A stretch of DNA of 64,000 nt, from contig JBMNOP010000005.1 in NCBI GenBank assembly GCA_050943135.1, positions 124,001 to 188,000 of the forward strand, given 5' to 3'. A program made the position numbers and the translations under genes. Of this stretch, positions 56,400 through 64,000 are shown in pieces. Source of the DNA: RUG695 sp050943135 (lineage in GTDB: Bacteria; Planctomycetota; Planctomycetia; Pirellulales; Thermoguttaceae). Every line of letters begins with the position of its first letter. Positions within the stretch are counted from its first letter, which is position 1. The notes under the pieces are model-generated. The model did not search any database. It worked only from the letters and a program-made list of their open reading frames with translations, and was not told the origin of the DNA.

Positions 56400-57281
56400 C
56401 TAGCGGATTCCCGCGATAATGACCCGCTTCAGGCCGGCATAATCATTAACAATGTCAAAATGATCGAACGGGGTCCCTCGGATAAACTCGGCGATAGCCT
56501 CGGCGATCATTGGGCTGATTTCGACCATCAGGAGCCCTCCCGGTTCCAGGTGATCGGGAGCTGCGGTCAGAATCCGTTCAACGAACTCTGTCCCTTTCTT
56601 CCCGGAGAGGAGCGCGATTTTCGGTTCAAAGTTTTTGACTGATTTGTCGAGCGCGTCATATTCGCTCTGACTGACGTACGGCGGGTTGCTGACGATCAGC
56701 GTGAACTTTTCGTCGGGAGCGATCGCCGAAAAAAGGTCGGAATGGCGGAAATCGATCCTTCCCGCCACGCCGTGTTTCCCGGCGTTCCTTTTTGCCGCAC
56801 CCAGCGCCGGTTCCGAAATGTCGACCGCGGTCAGTTCGGCACCCGAAACATTCTTGGCCAGGGCGACCGCCAGCGCACCGCTTCCGGTGCCGATATCTAA
56901 TATCCGCGCCGACCGATCCCCTGTTTTTTGAGCCCGTTGCCGGAGAAACTCGACCCCTTCCAAGACGATCGTTTCGGTTTCGGGTCGGGGGATCAGAACG
57001 TCGGAATTCACCTCGAAATCGAGCGAGTAAAACTCTTTGTGACCGATCAGGTAAGCGGCCGGTTCCCCCGCGGCACGTCGTTTGACCAGTTCCCGAAACG
57101 CGGCCCGCCCAACGTCGTCGGGGATCTCGTCGTATCGGAGGTAAAGACCGACACGGTTCGTTCCGAGGGCGTTGGCCAGAAGGAGCTCCGTTTCGAGGCG
57201 AGGATTCTCGAATCCCCGACTTTTAAAGTACTCGGAGGTCCATTCCAAAAGCCGACGCGTTGTCCAGGGTTCTGCTGGCAT
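56400..57281 (-). CDS. prmC: Release factor glutamine methyltransferase
   Basis: Methylates the glutamine of the GGQ motif in release factors. 293 residues. SAM motif ILDIGTGSGALAVALA (127-142) and catalytic NPPY (199-202). It starts 26 bp after prfA, encoding its substrate RF1, ends, so the pair is an obvious functional operon. Confidence 0.96.
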   Translation of the reverse strand: MPAEPWTTRRLLEWTSEYFKSRGFENPRLETELLLANALGTNRVGLYLRYDEIPDDVGRAAFRELVKRRAAGEPAAYLIGHKEFYSLDFEVNSDVLIPRPETETIVLEGVEFLRQRAQKTGDRSARILDIGTGSGALAVALAKNVSGAELTAVDISEPALGAAKRNAGKHGVAGRIDFRHSDLFSAIAPDEKFTLIVSNPPYVSQSEYDALDKSVKNFEPKIALLSGKKGTEFVERILTAAPDHLEPGGLLMVEISPMIAEAIAEFIRGTPFDHFDIVNDYAGLKRVIIAGIR

Positions 57282-57307
57282 GCCGGAACCTTTCCCCGTG
57301 GGCGGGA

Positions 57308-58384
57308 TTATTCTTCGATCGGCCCGAAAGAACTTCGAAGTTCTTGGCGTTCGTAATCGATCAGCGCATCGATCACCGGAGTCAGGTTTCCTGCCAGGAT
57401 CGAGTCGAGCTTGTAGAGCGTCAGACCAATTCGGTGATCGGTAACGCGGTTTTCGGGAAAATTGTAGGTTCGGATTCGCTCACTGCGGTCACCGCTGCCG
57501 ATTTTGCTCAGACGTTCTTCCGAACGCTTTTTTTGTTCGTCGAGGCGCTTGTGTTCGTAGATACGCGATTTGAGAACACGGAGTGCTTTCGCCAGGTTTT
57601 TGTGCTGGCTCTTTTCGTCTTGGCAACAGACGACGATCCCCGATTCGAAGTGGGTCAGACGGATCGCCGACGACGTCTTATTGACATGCTGCCCTCCGGG
57701 GCCACTCGAGCAGAATCGGTCGATACGGTAATCTTCCGGTTTCAGGTCGACTTCAACATCTTCGGGTTCGGCCATAACCGCCACCGTCGCCGCCGATGTG
57801 TGGATACGCCCTTTGGCTTCGGTTTCGGGAACGCGCTGTACACGGTGTCCGCCGCTTTCGAACTGCAGTTCGCGGAAACAGCCTTCCCCCGCGACGCCAA
57901 AGATGATCTCTTTGAATCCCCCCATCTCGGTAGCGTTCATCGACATCATTTCGGTTTTCCAGCCGCGGTCTTCGCTGTAGTGCTTGTACATCTCGAAAAG
58001 ATCGCGCGCGAAAAGGGCAGCTTCGTCTCCGCCGGTACCGGCACGAATTTCGACGATGCAACTTGTCCGGTTCGAGTCGGATCCGCCGATCGTCATATCG
58101 AGCAGTTCGTTCCAGATTCCTTCCCGTTCCTTTTTCAGGTCGGGAATTTCGGCCTCGGCTAACACTTTCATTTCGGGATCGGACCCGGCGATCATCTCTT
58201 CGGCTTCTTTGATCTCGCCGTTGAGCCGGAGGAATCGGCGGTACTTGCCGCAAAGCTTGGCCAACGAGCCGTATTCCCCGGCGACCGATGCCATGCGGTC
58301 GGCGTCGCCCAGAACATCCGGATCGACCATCTCCTTCTCGAGAACCTCGAAACGATCGAGTTTTTCGTCCAACAGCTTTCGCAT
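57308..58384 (-). CDS. prfA: Peptide chain release factor 1
   Basis: Terminates translation at UAG and UAA. 358 residues; GGQ at 230-232 (SSGPGGQHVNKTSSA), and RVQRVPETEAKGRIHTSAAT just before it as in RF1. Upstream is rpmE (133 bp), downstream prmC. Confidence 0.97.
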   Translation of the reverse strand: MRKLLDEKLDRFEVLEKEMVDPDVLGDADRMASVAGEYGSLAKLCGKYRRFLRLNGEIKEAEEMIAGSDPEMKVLAEAEIPDLKKEREGIWNELLDMTIGGSDSNRTSCIVEIRAGTGGDEAALFARDLFEMYKHYSEDRGWKTEMMSMNATEMGGFKEIIFGVAGEGCFRELQFESGGHRVQRVPETEAKGRIHTSAATVAVMAEPEDVEVDLKPEDYRIDRFCSSGPGGQHVNKTSSAIRLTHFESGIVVCCQDEKSQHKNLAKALRVLKSRIYEHKRLDEQKKRSEERLSKIGSGDRSERIRTYNFPENRVTDHRIGLTLYKLDSILAGNLTPVIDALIDYERQELRSSFGPIEE

Positions 58385-58517
58385 AGAAGACCCTAAAAAA
58401 ACGGTTATTCCACTGTAACCCTTACCCGCGCGTTTTCAGATTCTACCCCTTCGGGTAGCGGGGAGCGAGTCAAAGAGGAATAACCTGGAATACCGCCGCG
58501 GTTGGGTAAGCTCAGTC

Positions 58518-58745
58518 TTACTCGTTCTCTTTTTTGCCGAAGATTTTGATGTTCGAGAACTTCCGGCGGAATTTTTCGATGCGCCCGGCGGTGTCGACAT
58601 ACTTCAGTCGGCCGGTGTAGAACGGATGGCAGGCACTACAAATATCGACCTTCAGTTCCGGCCTGGTCGAACGGGTCGTGAACGTGTTACCGCACCCGCA
58701 GACGACCTTCGTCTCGACATAGTTGGGATGGGTGTTTTTTTTCAT
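58518..58745 (-). CDS. rpmE: 50S ribosomal protein L31, zinc-binding form
   Basis: 75 residues from ATG 58745 (the frame could start at 58784, but MKKNTHPNY is the family start). Zinc cysteines C16, C18, C36 and C39 (CGCGNTF, CSACHPFYTG), the C+ type used under zinc sufficiency. rpmE-prfA-prmC order is common in bacteria. Confidence 0.96.
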   Translation of the reverse strand: MKKNTHPNYVETKVVCGCGNTFTTRSTRPELKVDICSACHPFYTGRLKYVDTAGRIEKFRRKFSNIKIFGKKENE

Positions 58746-58926
58746 GGCAGGTTCTCTCTGATGACGTTGGATTTCGGCCTCCACCCACTAAAGGCTTTAA
58801 GCGGAGAATAGGCCGGGAAACGATTCCATTTTATCTTCTCGGGTCTTTCCCACAAGGGGGGAGGGACCGGTTACGGGACGAGGGAGCGGGAAAACCAGGG
58901 CGTGGGTTTTAGGGGGAATTTCGCGG

Positions 58927-61900
58927 TTATTTTCGGAGTTTTGCCCACTGTTTTTCGAGCCGAACCGCAGAGACCTTGACCGCGGTTCCGAGCCTTTGCG
59001 CGAAGAGCGAGACCTGATACTCCTCGAGCATCCAGCGATAGATTTCCCACTGCGGGTCGAGAATCCCCGCCGCGTCTTGGCGCGCCCTTTGATCGAAACA
59101 GCGGGTCCAGAGTCCGGCCAGCTCGGCGCTTGAGGCGCGGTCGGCCGCCGCCCCTCCGCTTCGGAGTTTTTCGTAACGTATCGGGATTGCCTTCAAGTAG
59201 CGCGGGTACTCCCAAAGCCAGCGGATCGGGGTGCGCAGATGGAACTCGGGCGAGAAGAGTCGCTGGAAGGTTTCGCGACTGTCGGCGCCCGCCTCGCCGA
59301 AGAGGGGGGAGCGGTGCTTTTCGACGCACAGGCCCGCCTCGCCGTACGCTTCGGCCAGGGCAGGGAGCCAACGGGTCATCTGTTGCGCGGCAAGGGGGAT
59401 CCCTCGCTCCGCCGCCTGAACAAGTTGGTTAAATTCCCCCTCGCAGCGGGGAGTCGGAAAGGATCCGTCTTCGGTTTTGAGTGCCGCTCCGATCGCAAGG
59501 CGTGCCATCAGTTCTTGGGCGTCCGTCGCCGTTTTGAAGTGGGGAACTGCTCCGAGACGGAGCCTGATCCGATCGATGTTCGGCAGGTGGTCGAGTTGGT
59601 GCCTCAGGGCACGACGGCATTTTTGCGCGATCAAGAGGATCACACCGAGCCGGGTCTCCTCCTGCGCCCTTTGTACCGAGTCGAACAGGCGCAAAGAAAG
59701 GGGGGTGAATTTACCGGGAGTTCCGTCCGGAATTTCCCCCTCGTTCAAAAAGCGACGGTGGCATAGCGCAGGCGAGACAGTCAGCACCATTTTATCCCGC
59801 CTGAGGGTGACCGTTTCGGGGAGCGAGCCGAAATCCCACGATTCGACGTCGTCGCGAACCCATGCCGAGCGGGTCAGTGTGGCCAAGGTCCGATTCACCT
59901 CGTCGCCGAGTTCCCGCTCGATCGTTTCCGGGTCGCGTCCCTCGGCCAAGACGTTCCCTTCCGTGTCGACCACCCGCAGGTTCAGCCGAAGCGATTCGGG
60001 GAGTCGATCCGGGTCGAAATCGGCGGGCGTGACCAGGCGGCCGGCAAGGCGCGAGACCGCACGGGCGAGCTGTTCGAGGAAATCCCCCCCGCCGAACGGA
60101 ATCTCTTCGGTCAGAAGGCGTGCCGTCTCGGGCATCGGCACGAGGGGGCGACGGATTTCTTTCGGGAGCGTTTTGAGCAGAAGAAGGGTTTTCTGTTCCA
60201 GAAGCCCCGGAACGAGCCAGCCGATTCGGTTCGAATTTTTCAATTCGCCGAACTCTTCCGGCCGAAGAGTGGCGGTCAGACCGTCTTCTTTCTCTCCCGG
60301 CTCGAATCGGTACGAGAGGGGAACCGAAACGCCCGAGAAGGTGGTGATCTCGTCCGGGAAATCCTCGGCCACCGAGGTGCTGACCGGTCGGGCGCAGATA
60401 TCTTCGAAGGTAAGGAGCAGGCGGCGCTTCTCTTCGTTTGAGAGTTTTGTGTACCACGAGGTAAGGGTCTTTTTGTCGTAGACCTCTTCCGGAATCCGAG
60501 CCTCGTAAAACTCGCGTAGCGCCTCGTCGTCTCTTAGGAGGGAGCGTTCCCGAAGCTTAGCCTGAATTTGATCGATCGACTCGATCAACGCTTGGTTCTT
60601 GCGGAAGAAATCGAGATGACAGTCGAAATCGCCGCGAACCAGTGCCTGGTCGATAAAGATGCGACGCGCGCGGGCCGGTTCGTCGGGACCGAAATGAACC
60701 CTGCGTTTCGGCACCAAGATAAGTCCGAAAAGACTGACGGTCTGCCACGCGTGTACACATCCGGTTTCACGCAACCAGAAGGGATCGAAAACTTTTTTGG
60801 TCAGCAGATGGGATGCCAGCGGCTCGATCCAGGCCGGATCGATTTTCGCGGCACAGCGTAGGTAGCGGCGGCCGGTCTCGACCCGTTCGGCGGCAACGAG
60901 CCAGGAGTATTTTTTGCGGACAAGGCCGCTTCCGGGCCAGAGAACGAATTTCGAGTTTCCGGCGATGTTGTATTCCCCCTTTTCGGTCCGCAGGGCGATT
61001 CCCGTGAGGATACCGGTCAGGATCGACCGGTGAATTGCGCCGTAGTCGTCTTTCTTTTCGCTTTCCCGCGGTGGCAGAAGTTTCGCCTCGCGCAGGAGTC
61101 GCAGAATCTGTACGTAGACGTCGGACCATTCGCGCATCCTGCGGAACGAGAGGAAGTTTTGCCGACACGCCTTACGGAGCTGCGAACCGGAAAGGGTTCC
61201 CTTGAGTCCCTGCCAGAAACGCCACAGCTTGATATACGACAGGAAGTCGGATTCGGGATCGAGGAACGGTTCGTGTGCCTCGTCGGCCTTGGCGGCGGAC
61301 TCGGCCGGACGTTCGCGGGGGTCTTGTATTTCAAGAGCCGACGCGATCACCAGCACTGCTTCCGTTACCCCTTCGTCGATTCCCGCCAAGATGATACGCG
61401 CCAGACGCGGGTCGAGGGGGAGACGACCGAGCTGCCGGCCGATTTCGGTGATCTTGTGTCTTTCGTCGATCGCGCCGAGTTCGTAGAGGGTTTTGTAACC
61501 GTCGAGAATCGCCCCGCGTGCCGGCGGGTCGAGAAAAGGAAATTTCTCGATCGCGCCGAGCCGATAGGCAATCGTCTGCAGGATCACCGATGCCAGGTTG
61601 GTTCGTCGAATCTCGGGGGTGGTGAACTCGTCGCGTGCGTTGTAATCGGCCTCACTGTAAAGACGAATACAGATGCCCGGCCCGACACGTCCGCATCGCC
61701 CGGCCCGCTGGTCGGCCGAAGCGCGGGAAATCGGCTCGACCGGCAGCCGTTGCATACGCGAACGGGCCGAGTAGCGGCTTATCCGCGCCGTTCCAAAGTC
61801 GATCACATAGCGTATCCCCGGTACGGTCAACGACGATTCGGCAACATTTGTGGCGATAACGATCTTCCGCCAACGGCTTTTGGCGAAAATCTTCTGCTGG

Positions 61901-63015
61901 TCAGCAAACGACAGGCGGGCATAAAGGGGAAGGATTTCGGTTTTTCTTGTGACGTCGTCGCCCGGGATCGGGTGGTGTTTCAGGAGCTTGGCCGTCTCTA
62001 AAATGTCGCGCTGGGTAGGTTGAAACACAAGGATATCGCCGCGTCCGAGCCGTGCCAATTCGTCGACTGCGGCCAAAAAGGCCTGTTCGCGCAGTTCTCC
62101 TTCATCGAGTTCGCGCCGCCGAACCGTGTTTCGGTCTTTGACGTCCTCGACCAACGCAAACTCCTCGGGAGGGCGATACCGGATTTCGATCGGATAGGTT
62201 CGTCCCGAAACCTCAATGATCGGTGCCGGTTTGCCGTCGTTTGAAAAATGTTCGGCGAACCGTTTCGCATCGATGGTGGCCGAGGTGACGATCAGTCGAA
62301 AGTCGCGTCGTTTGGTCACAACGCGTCGCATCATGCCGAGAAGAAAATCGATATTGAGCGACCGCTCGTGCGCCTCGTCGATGATGATGGTGTCGTAAGT
62401 TTCGAAGAGAGGATCCCGTTGAGACTCGGCCAAGAGGATCCCGTCGGTCATCACCTTAACGAGGGTCGATTCGCTCGTCTTGTCGGTAAAGCGAACCTTA
62501 AAGCCGACTCCTTCCCCGAGGGGGGTGCCGATCTCTTCGGCAATACGGCGGGCGACCGCACGTGCGGCCAGACGGCGCGGCTGCGTGTGTCCGATCATCC
62601 CGCAGACCCCCCGCCCGAGCTCCAGACAGATTTTCGGAAGCTGCGTCGATTTTCCCGAACCGGTCTCTCCGCAGACGACGACCACCGGGTGGTTTTTGAT
62701 CAGATCGGCGATTTCCCGACGACGCCCGCAGATCGGCAGTTCGTCGTCATATTTCATTGTGGGGAGCGCGTGTTTTCGGGCACGCGCCTTTTCGATCGAG
62801 GCACAAATCCGCTCGGCCAGACGGCGGACCGCTTCTTCGTGCTTTTTCTGCGGTGCATTTTTGACCGGTCCCGGTCGGAAAGGTTCCTCCTCCGCCGAAA
62901 CGAAAAGGGAAGAGAACTCGCGACGGAGCCGGTTCCACTCCCGGGCGAGCGCCGGACGGTCGGCGGTCATTGTTTTCGACAAGAGTCGGCGGAGGTTATG
63001 GAACGAAACGGACAT
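58927..63015 (-). CDS. hrpA: ATP-dependent RNA helicase HrpA-like
   Basis: 1362 residues, the full length of bacterial HrpA. Walker A GETGSGKST (116-124), DEAH (213-216), SAT motif VTSATIDA, and QRAGRCGRVGPG in the helicase C domain. The HA2/OB region and a long C-terminal DUF3418 extension follow. It unwinds RNA and has been linked to mRNA processing and ribosome rescue in E. coli. It ends just upstream of rpmE and starts 17 bp from proA. Confidence 0.95.
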   Translation of the reverse strand: MSVSFHNLRRLLSKTMTADRPALAREWNRLRREFSSLFVSAEEEPFRPGPVKNAPQKKHEEAVRRLAERICASIEKARARKHALPTMKYDDELPICGRRREIADLIKNHPVVVVCGETGSGKSTQLPKICLELGRGVCGMIGHTQPRRLAARAVARRIAEEIGTPLGEGVGFKVRFTDKTSESTLVKVMTDGILLAESQRDPLFETYDTIIIDEAHERSLNIDFLLGMMRRVVTKRRDFRLIVTSATIDAKRFAEHFSNDGKPAPIIEVSGRTYPIEIRYRPPEEFALVEDVKDRNTVRRRELDEGELREQAFLAAVDELARLGRGDILVFQPTQRDILETAKLLKHHPIPGDDVTRKTEILPLYARLSFADQQKIFAKSRWRKIVIATNVAESSLTVPGIRYVIDFGTARISRYSARSRMQRLPVEPISRASADQRAGRCGRVGPGICIRLYSEADYNARDEFTTPEIRRTNLASVILQTIAYRLGAIEKFPFLDPPARGAILDGYKTLYELGAIDERHKITEIGRQLGRLPLDPRLARIILAGIDEGVTEAVLVIASALEIQDPRERPAESAAKADEAHEPFLDPESDFLSYIKLWRFWQGLKGTLSGSQLRKACRQNFLSFRRMREWSDVYVQILRLLREAKLLPPRESEKKDDYGAIHRSILTGILTGIALRTEKGEYNIAGNSKFVLWPGSGLVRKKYSWLVAAERVETGRRYLRCAAKIDPAWIEPLASHLLTKKVFDPFWLRETGCVHAWQTVSLFGLILVPKRRVHFGPDEPARARRIFIDQALVRGDFDCHLDFFRKNQALIESIDQIQAKLRERSLLRDDEALREFYEARIPEEVYDKKTLTSWYTKLSNEEKRRLLLTFEDICARPVSTSVAEDFPDEITTFSGVSVPLSYRFEPGEKEDGLTATLRPEEFGELKNSNRIGWLVPGLLEQKTLLLLKTLPKEIRRPLVPMPETARLLTEEIPFGGGDFLEQLARAVSRLAGRLVTPADFDPDRLPESLRLNLRVVDTEGNVLAEGRDPETIERELGDEVNRTLATLTRSAWVRDDVESWDFGSLPETVTLRRDKMVLTVSPALCHRRFLNEGEIPDGTPGKFTPLSLRLFDSVQRAQEETRLGVILLIAQKCRRALRHQLDHLPNIDRIRLRLGAVPHFKTATDAQELMARLAIGAALKTEDGSFPTPRCEGEFNQLVQAAERGIPLAAQQMTRWLPALAEAYGEAGLCVEKHRSPLFGEAGADSRETFQRLFSPEFHLRTPIRWLWEYPRYLKAIPIRYEKLRSGGAAADRASSAELAGLWTRCFDQRARQDAAGILDPQWEIYRWMLEEYQVSLFAQRLGTAVKVSAVRLEKQWAKLRK

Positions 63016-63032
63016 CGTGCGTGTCGTGCGGA

Positions 63033-64000
63033 CTACCGGCGCAAATGAGCGTCGCCGTAGACGATGTATTTGTAACTGGTCAGTTCATTGATGCCGCACG
63101 GGCCGCGGGCGTGGAATTTGTCGGTACTGATTCCGATTTCGGCACCGAGACCGAAAATTCCGCCGTCGTTCAGACGGGTGCTGGAGTTGACCATGACCGC
63201 CGAGCTGTCGATTTCGGTGGTAAATTTGCGGATCGCATTAATGTCGCGCGAGATGATCGCCTCGGTATGTCCGGACGAGTGCGCGTTAATATGCGCAATT
63301 GCCTCGTCGATCGAGTCGACCACCTTGACCGAGATGATCGCCGCCAGGTATTCGGTATCATAGTCTTCGTCGGAGGCAGGAAGCGTTTCGGGACAGAGGG
63401 AACAGGTTTTGACATCTCCGCGTATTTCGACTCCATGTTCGGCAAGCGCCTTGACGAGCCGAGGAAGGAGCGTCGGGGCCGCCGACGAATGGACGACAAG
63501 CGACTCGGCCGTATTGCAGGTTCCCAGCCGCTGGCATTTGGAATTGATAAGGACCCTTTCGGCAACGTCGGAATCGGCGTCGTCGTCGATGTAAACGTGG
63601 CAGTTCCCCGCGAAGTGTTTGATGACCGGCATGCGTGCCCCTTCGGTGACACGGCGGATCAGCTGCCCGCCCCCGCGCGGGATCGTCACACTGATATACT
63701 CGGGCATTGCCAGGAATTCGTCGATCGCCTCGCGGTCGGTGGTGTTGAGTACCTGCACGGCGTCTTTCGGCAGTCCAGCCTCTTCGGCGGCTTCGGCCAG
63801 CACTTCGGCCAAGACCAAATTCGAGCGGATCGCTTCTTTTCCGCCGCGCAAGATCACCGCGTTACCGCTCTTCACGCAGATGGCCGCGGCGTCGGTCGTG
63901 ACATTCGGCCGCGACTCGTAGATGAAGAAGACCACACCGAGCGGGACGCAGACTTTTTGGATTTCCAGCCCGTCGGGACGGATGGTCGAGTCGACGATCT
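63033..64000 (-). CDS. proA: Glutamate-5-semialdehyde dehydrogenase (N-terminus beyond window)
   Basis: About 322 C-terminal residues are visible. It reduces glutamyl-5-phosphate in proline synthesis. Motifs: FFIYESRPNVTTDAAAICVK, SGNAVILRGGKEAI, the catalytic cysteine in QRLGTCNTAESLVV, and the end DGGIFGLGAEIGISTDKFHARG with MNELTSYK-type INELTSYKYIVYGD. Followed by hrpA. Confidence 0.95.
   Translation of the reverse strand, partial: IVDSTIRPDGLEIQKVCVPLGVVFFIYESRPNVTTDAAAICVKSGNAVILRGGKEAIRSNLVLAEVLAEAAEEAGLPKDAVQVLNTTDREAIDEFLAMPEYISVTIPRGGGQLIRRVTEGARMPVIKHFAGNCHVYIDDDADSDVAERVLINSKCQRLGTCNTAESLVVHSSAAPTLLPRLVKALAEHGVEIRGDVKTCSLCPETLPASDEDYDTEYLAAIISVKVVDSIDEAIAHINAHSSGHTEAIISRDINAIRKFTTEIDSSAVMVNSSTRLNDGGIFGLGAEIGISTDKFHARGPCGINELTSYKYIVYGDAHLRR

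Overview
The window looks like chromosome of a Planctomycetota bacterium, probably close to Pirellulales. This is inferred from gene content alone: DUF1573 proteins, a very long secretin with many N-modules, an outer-membrane barrel protein of a type I associate with planctomycetes, and large secreted proteins of no known family. An outer membrane is supported by lpxK, the secretin, the barrel protein and an MsbA-like exporter. Where promoters can be read they are ordinary sigma-70 type (TTGAxx, 16-17 bp, TAnnnT), and many ORFs have clear Shine-Dalgarno sequences.

Layout. 1-11.2 kb (minus strand): the end-truncated ceramidase-like gene, dapB and thrC (aspartate-family amino acids), then a lipoprotein and giant secretin pair, then a DUF1573 protein coupled to rsmD. 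11.2-20.7 kb: a periplasmic cyclophilin, a lone receiver-domain protein, a CNNM/CorC-type membrane protein, an MsbA-like ABC exporter, a barrel protein and an SNF-family sodium symporter. 20.9-25.7 kb is accessory: a four-ORF DUF1573 locus (locus A), an intact IS5-family element inserted at its terminator, the stub of a GYF_2 gene, a decayed IS3-family element and tRNA-Lys(UUU). 25.8-34.4 kb: a DUF5662 protein coupled to fabF, an RluA-type pseudouridine synthase, an alpha/beta hydrolase, a multi-pass glycosyltransferase-like protein and a large FAD/Fe-S/CCG oxidoreductase.

34.5-37.4 kb holds locus B, a second copy of the DUF1573 locus. It shares with locus A a block of about 220 bp containing the promoter, then a homologous membrane-anchored protein and a homologous DUF1573 protein. 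The B copy has a 102-bp tandem repeat in its tail and a one-base frameshift. 37.5-38.9 kb is a small queD-like plus fur module with near-consensus promoters, followed by about 1 kb with no recognisable gene.

40-64 kb is mostly housekeeping: ppdK, a YqeG-type phosphatase, a large secreted repeat-like protein, thiL, two unknowns, an HtrA protease, lpxK, accB-accC-trkH, rpmE-prfA-prmC, hrpA and the C-terminal part of proA.

The most distinctive signal is the pair of duplicated DUF1573 loci (A and B), which look like a lineage-specific extracytoplasmic system of unknown role. The accessory region around locus A and the tRNA is the clearest area of DNA turnover.
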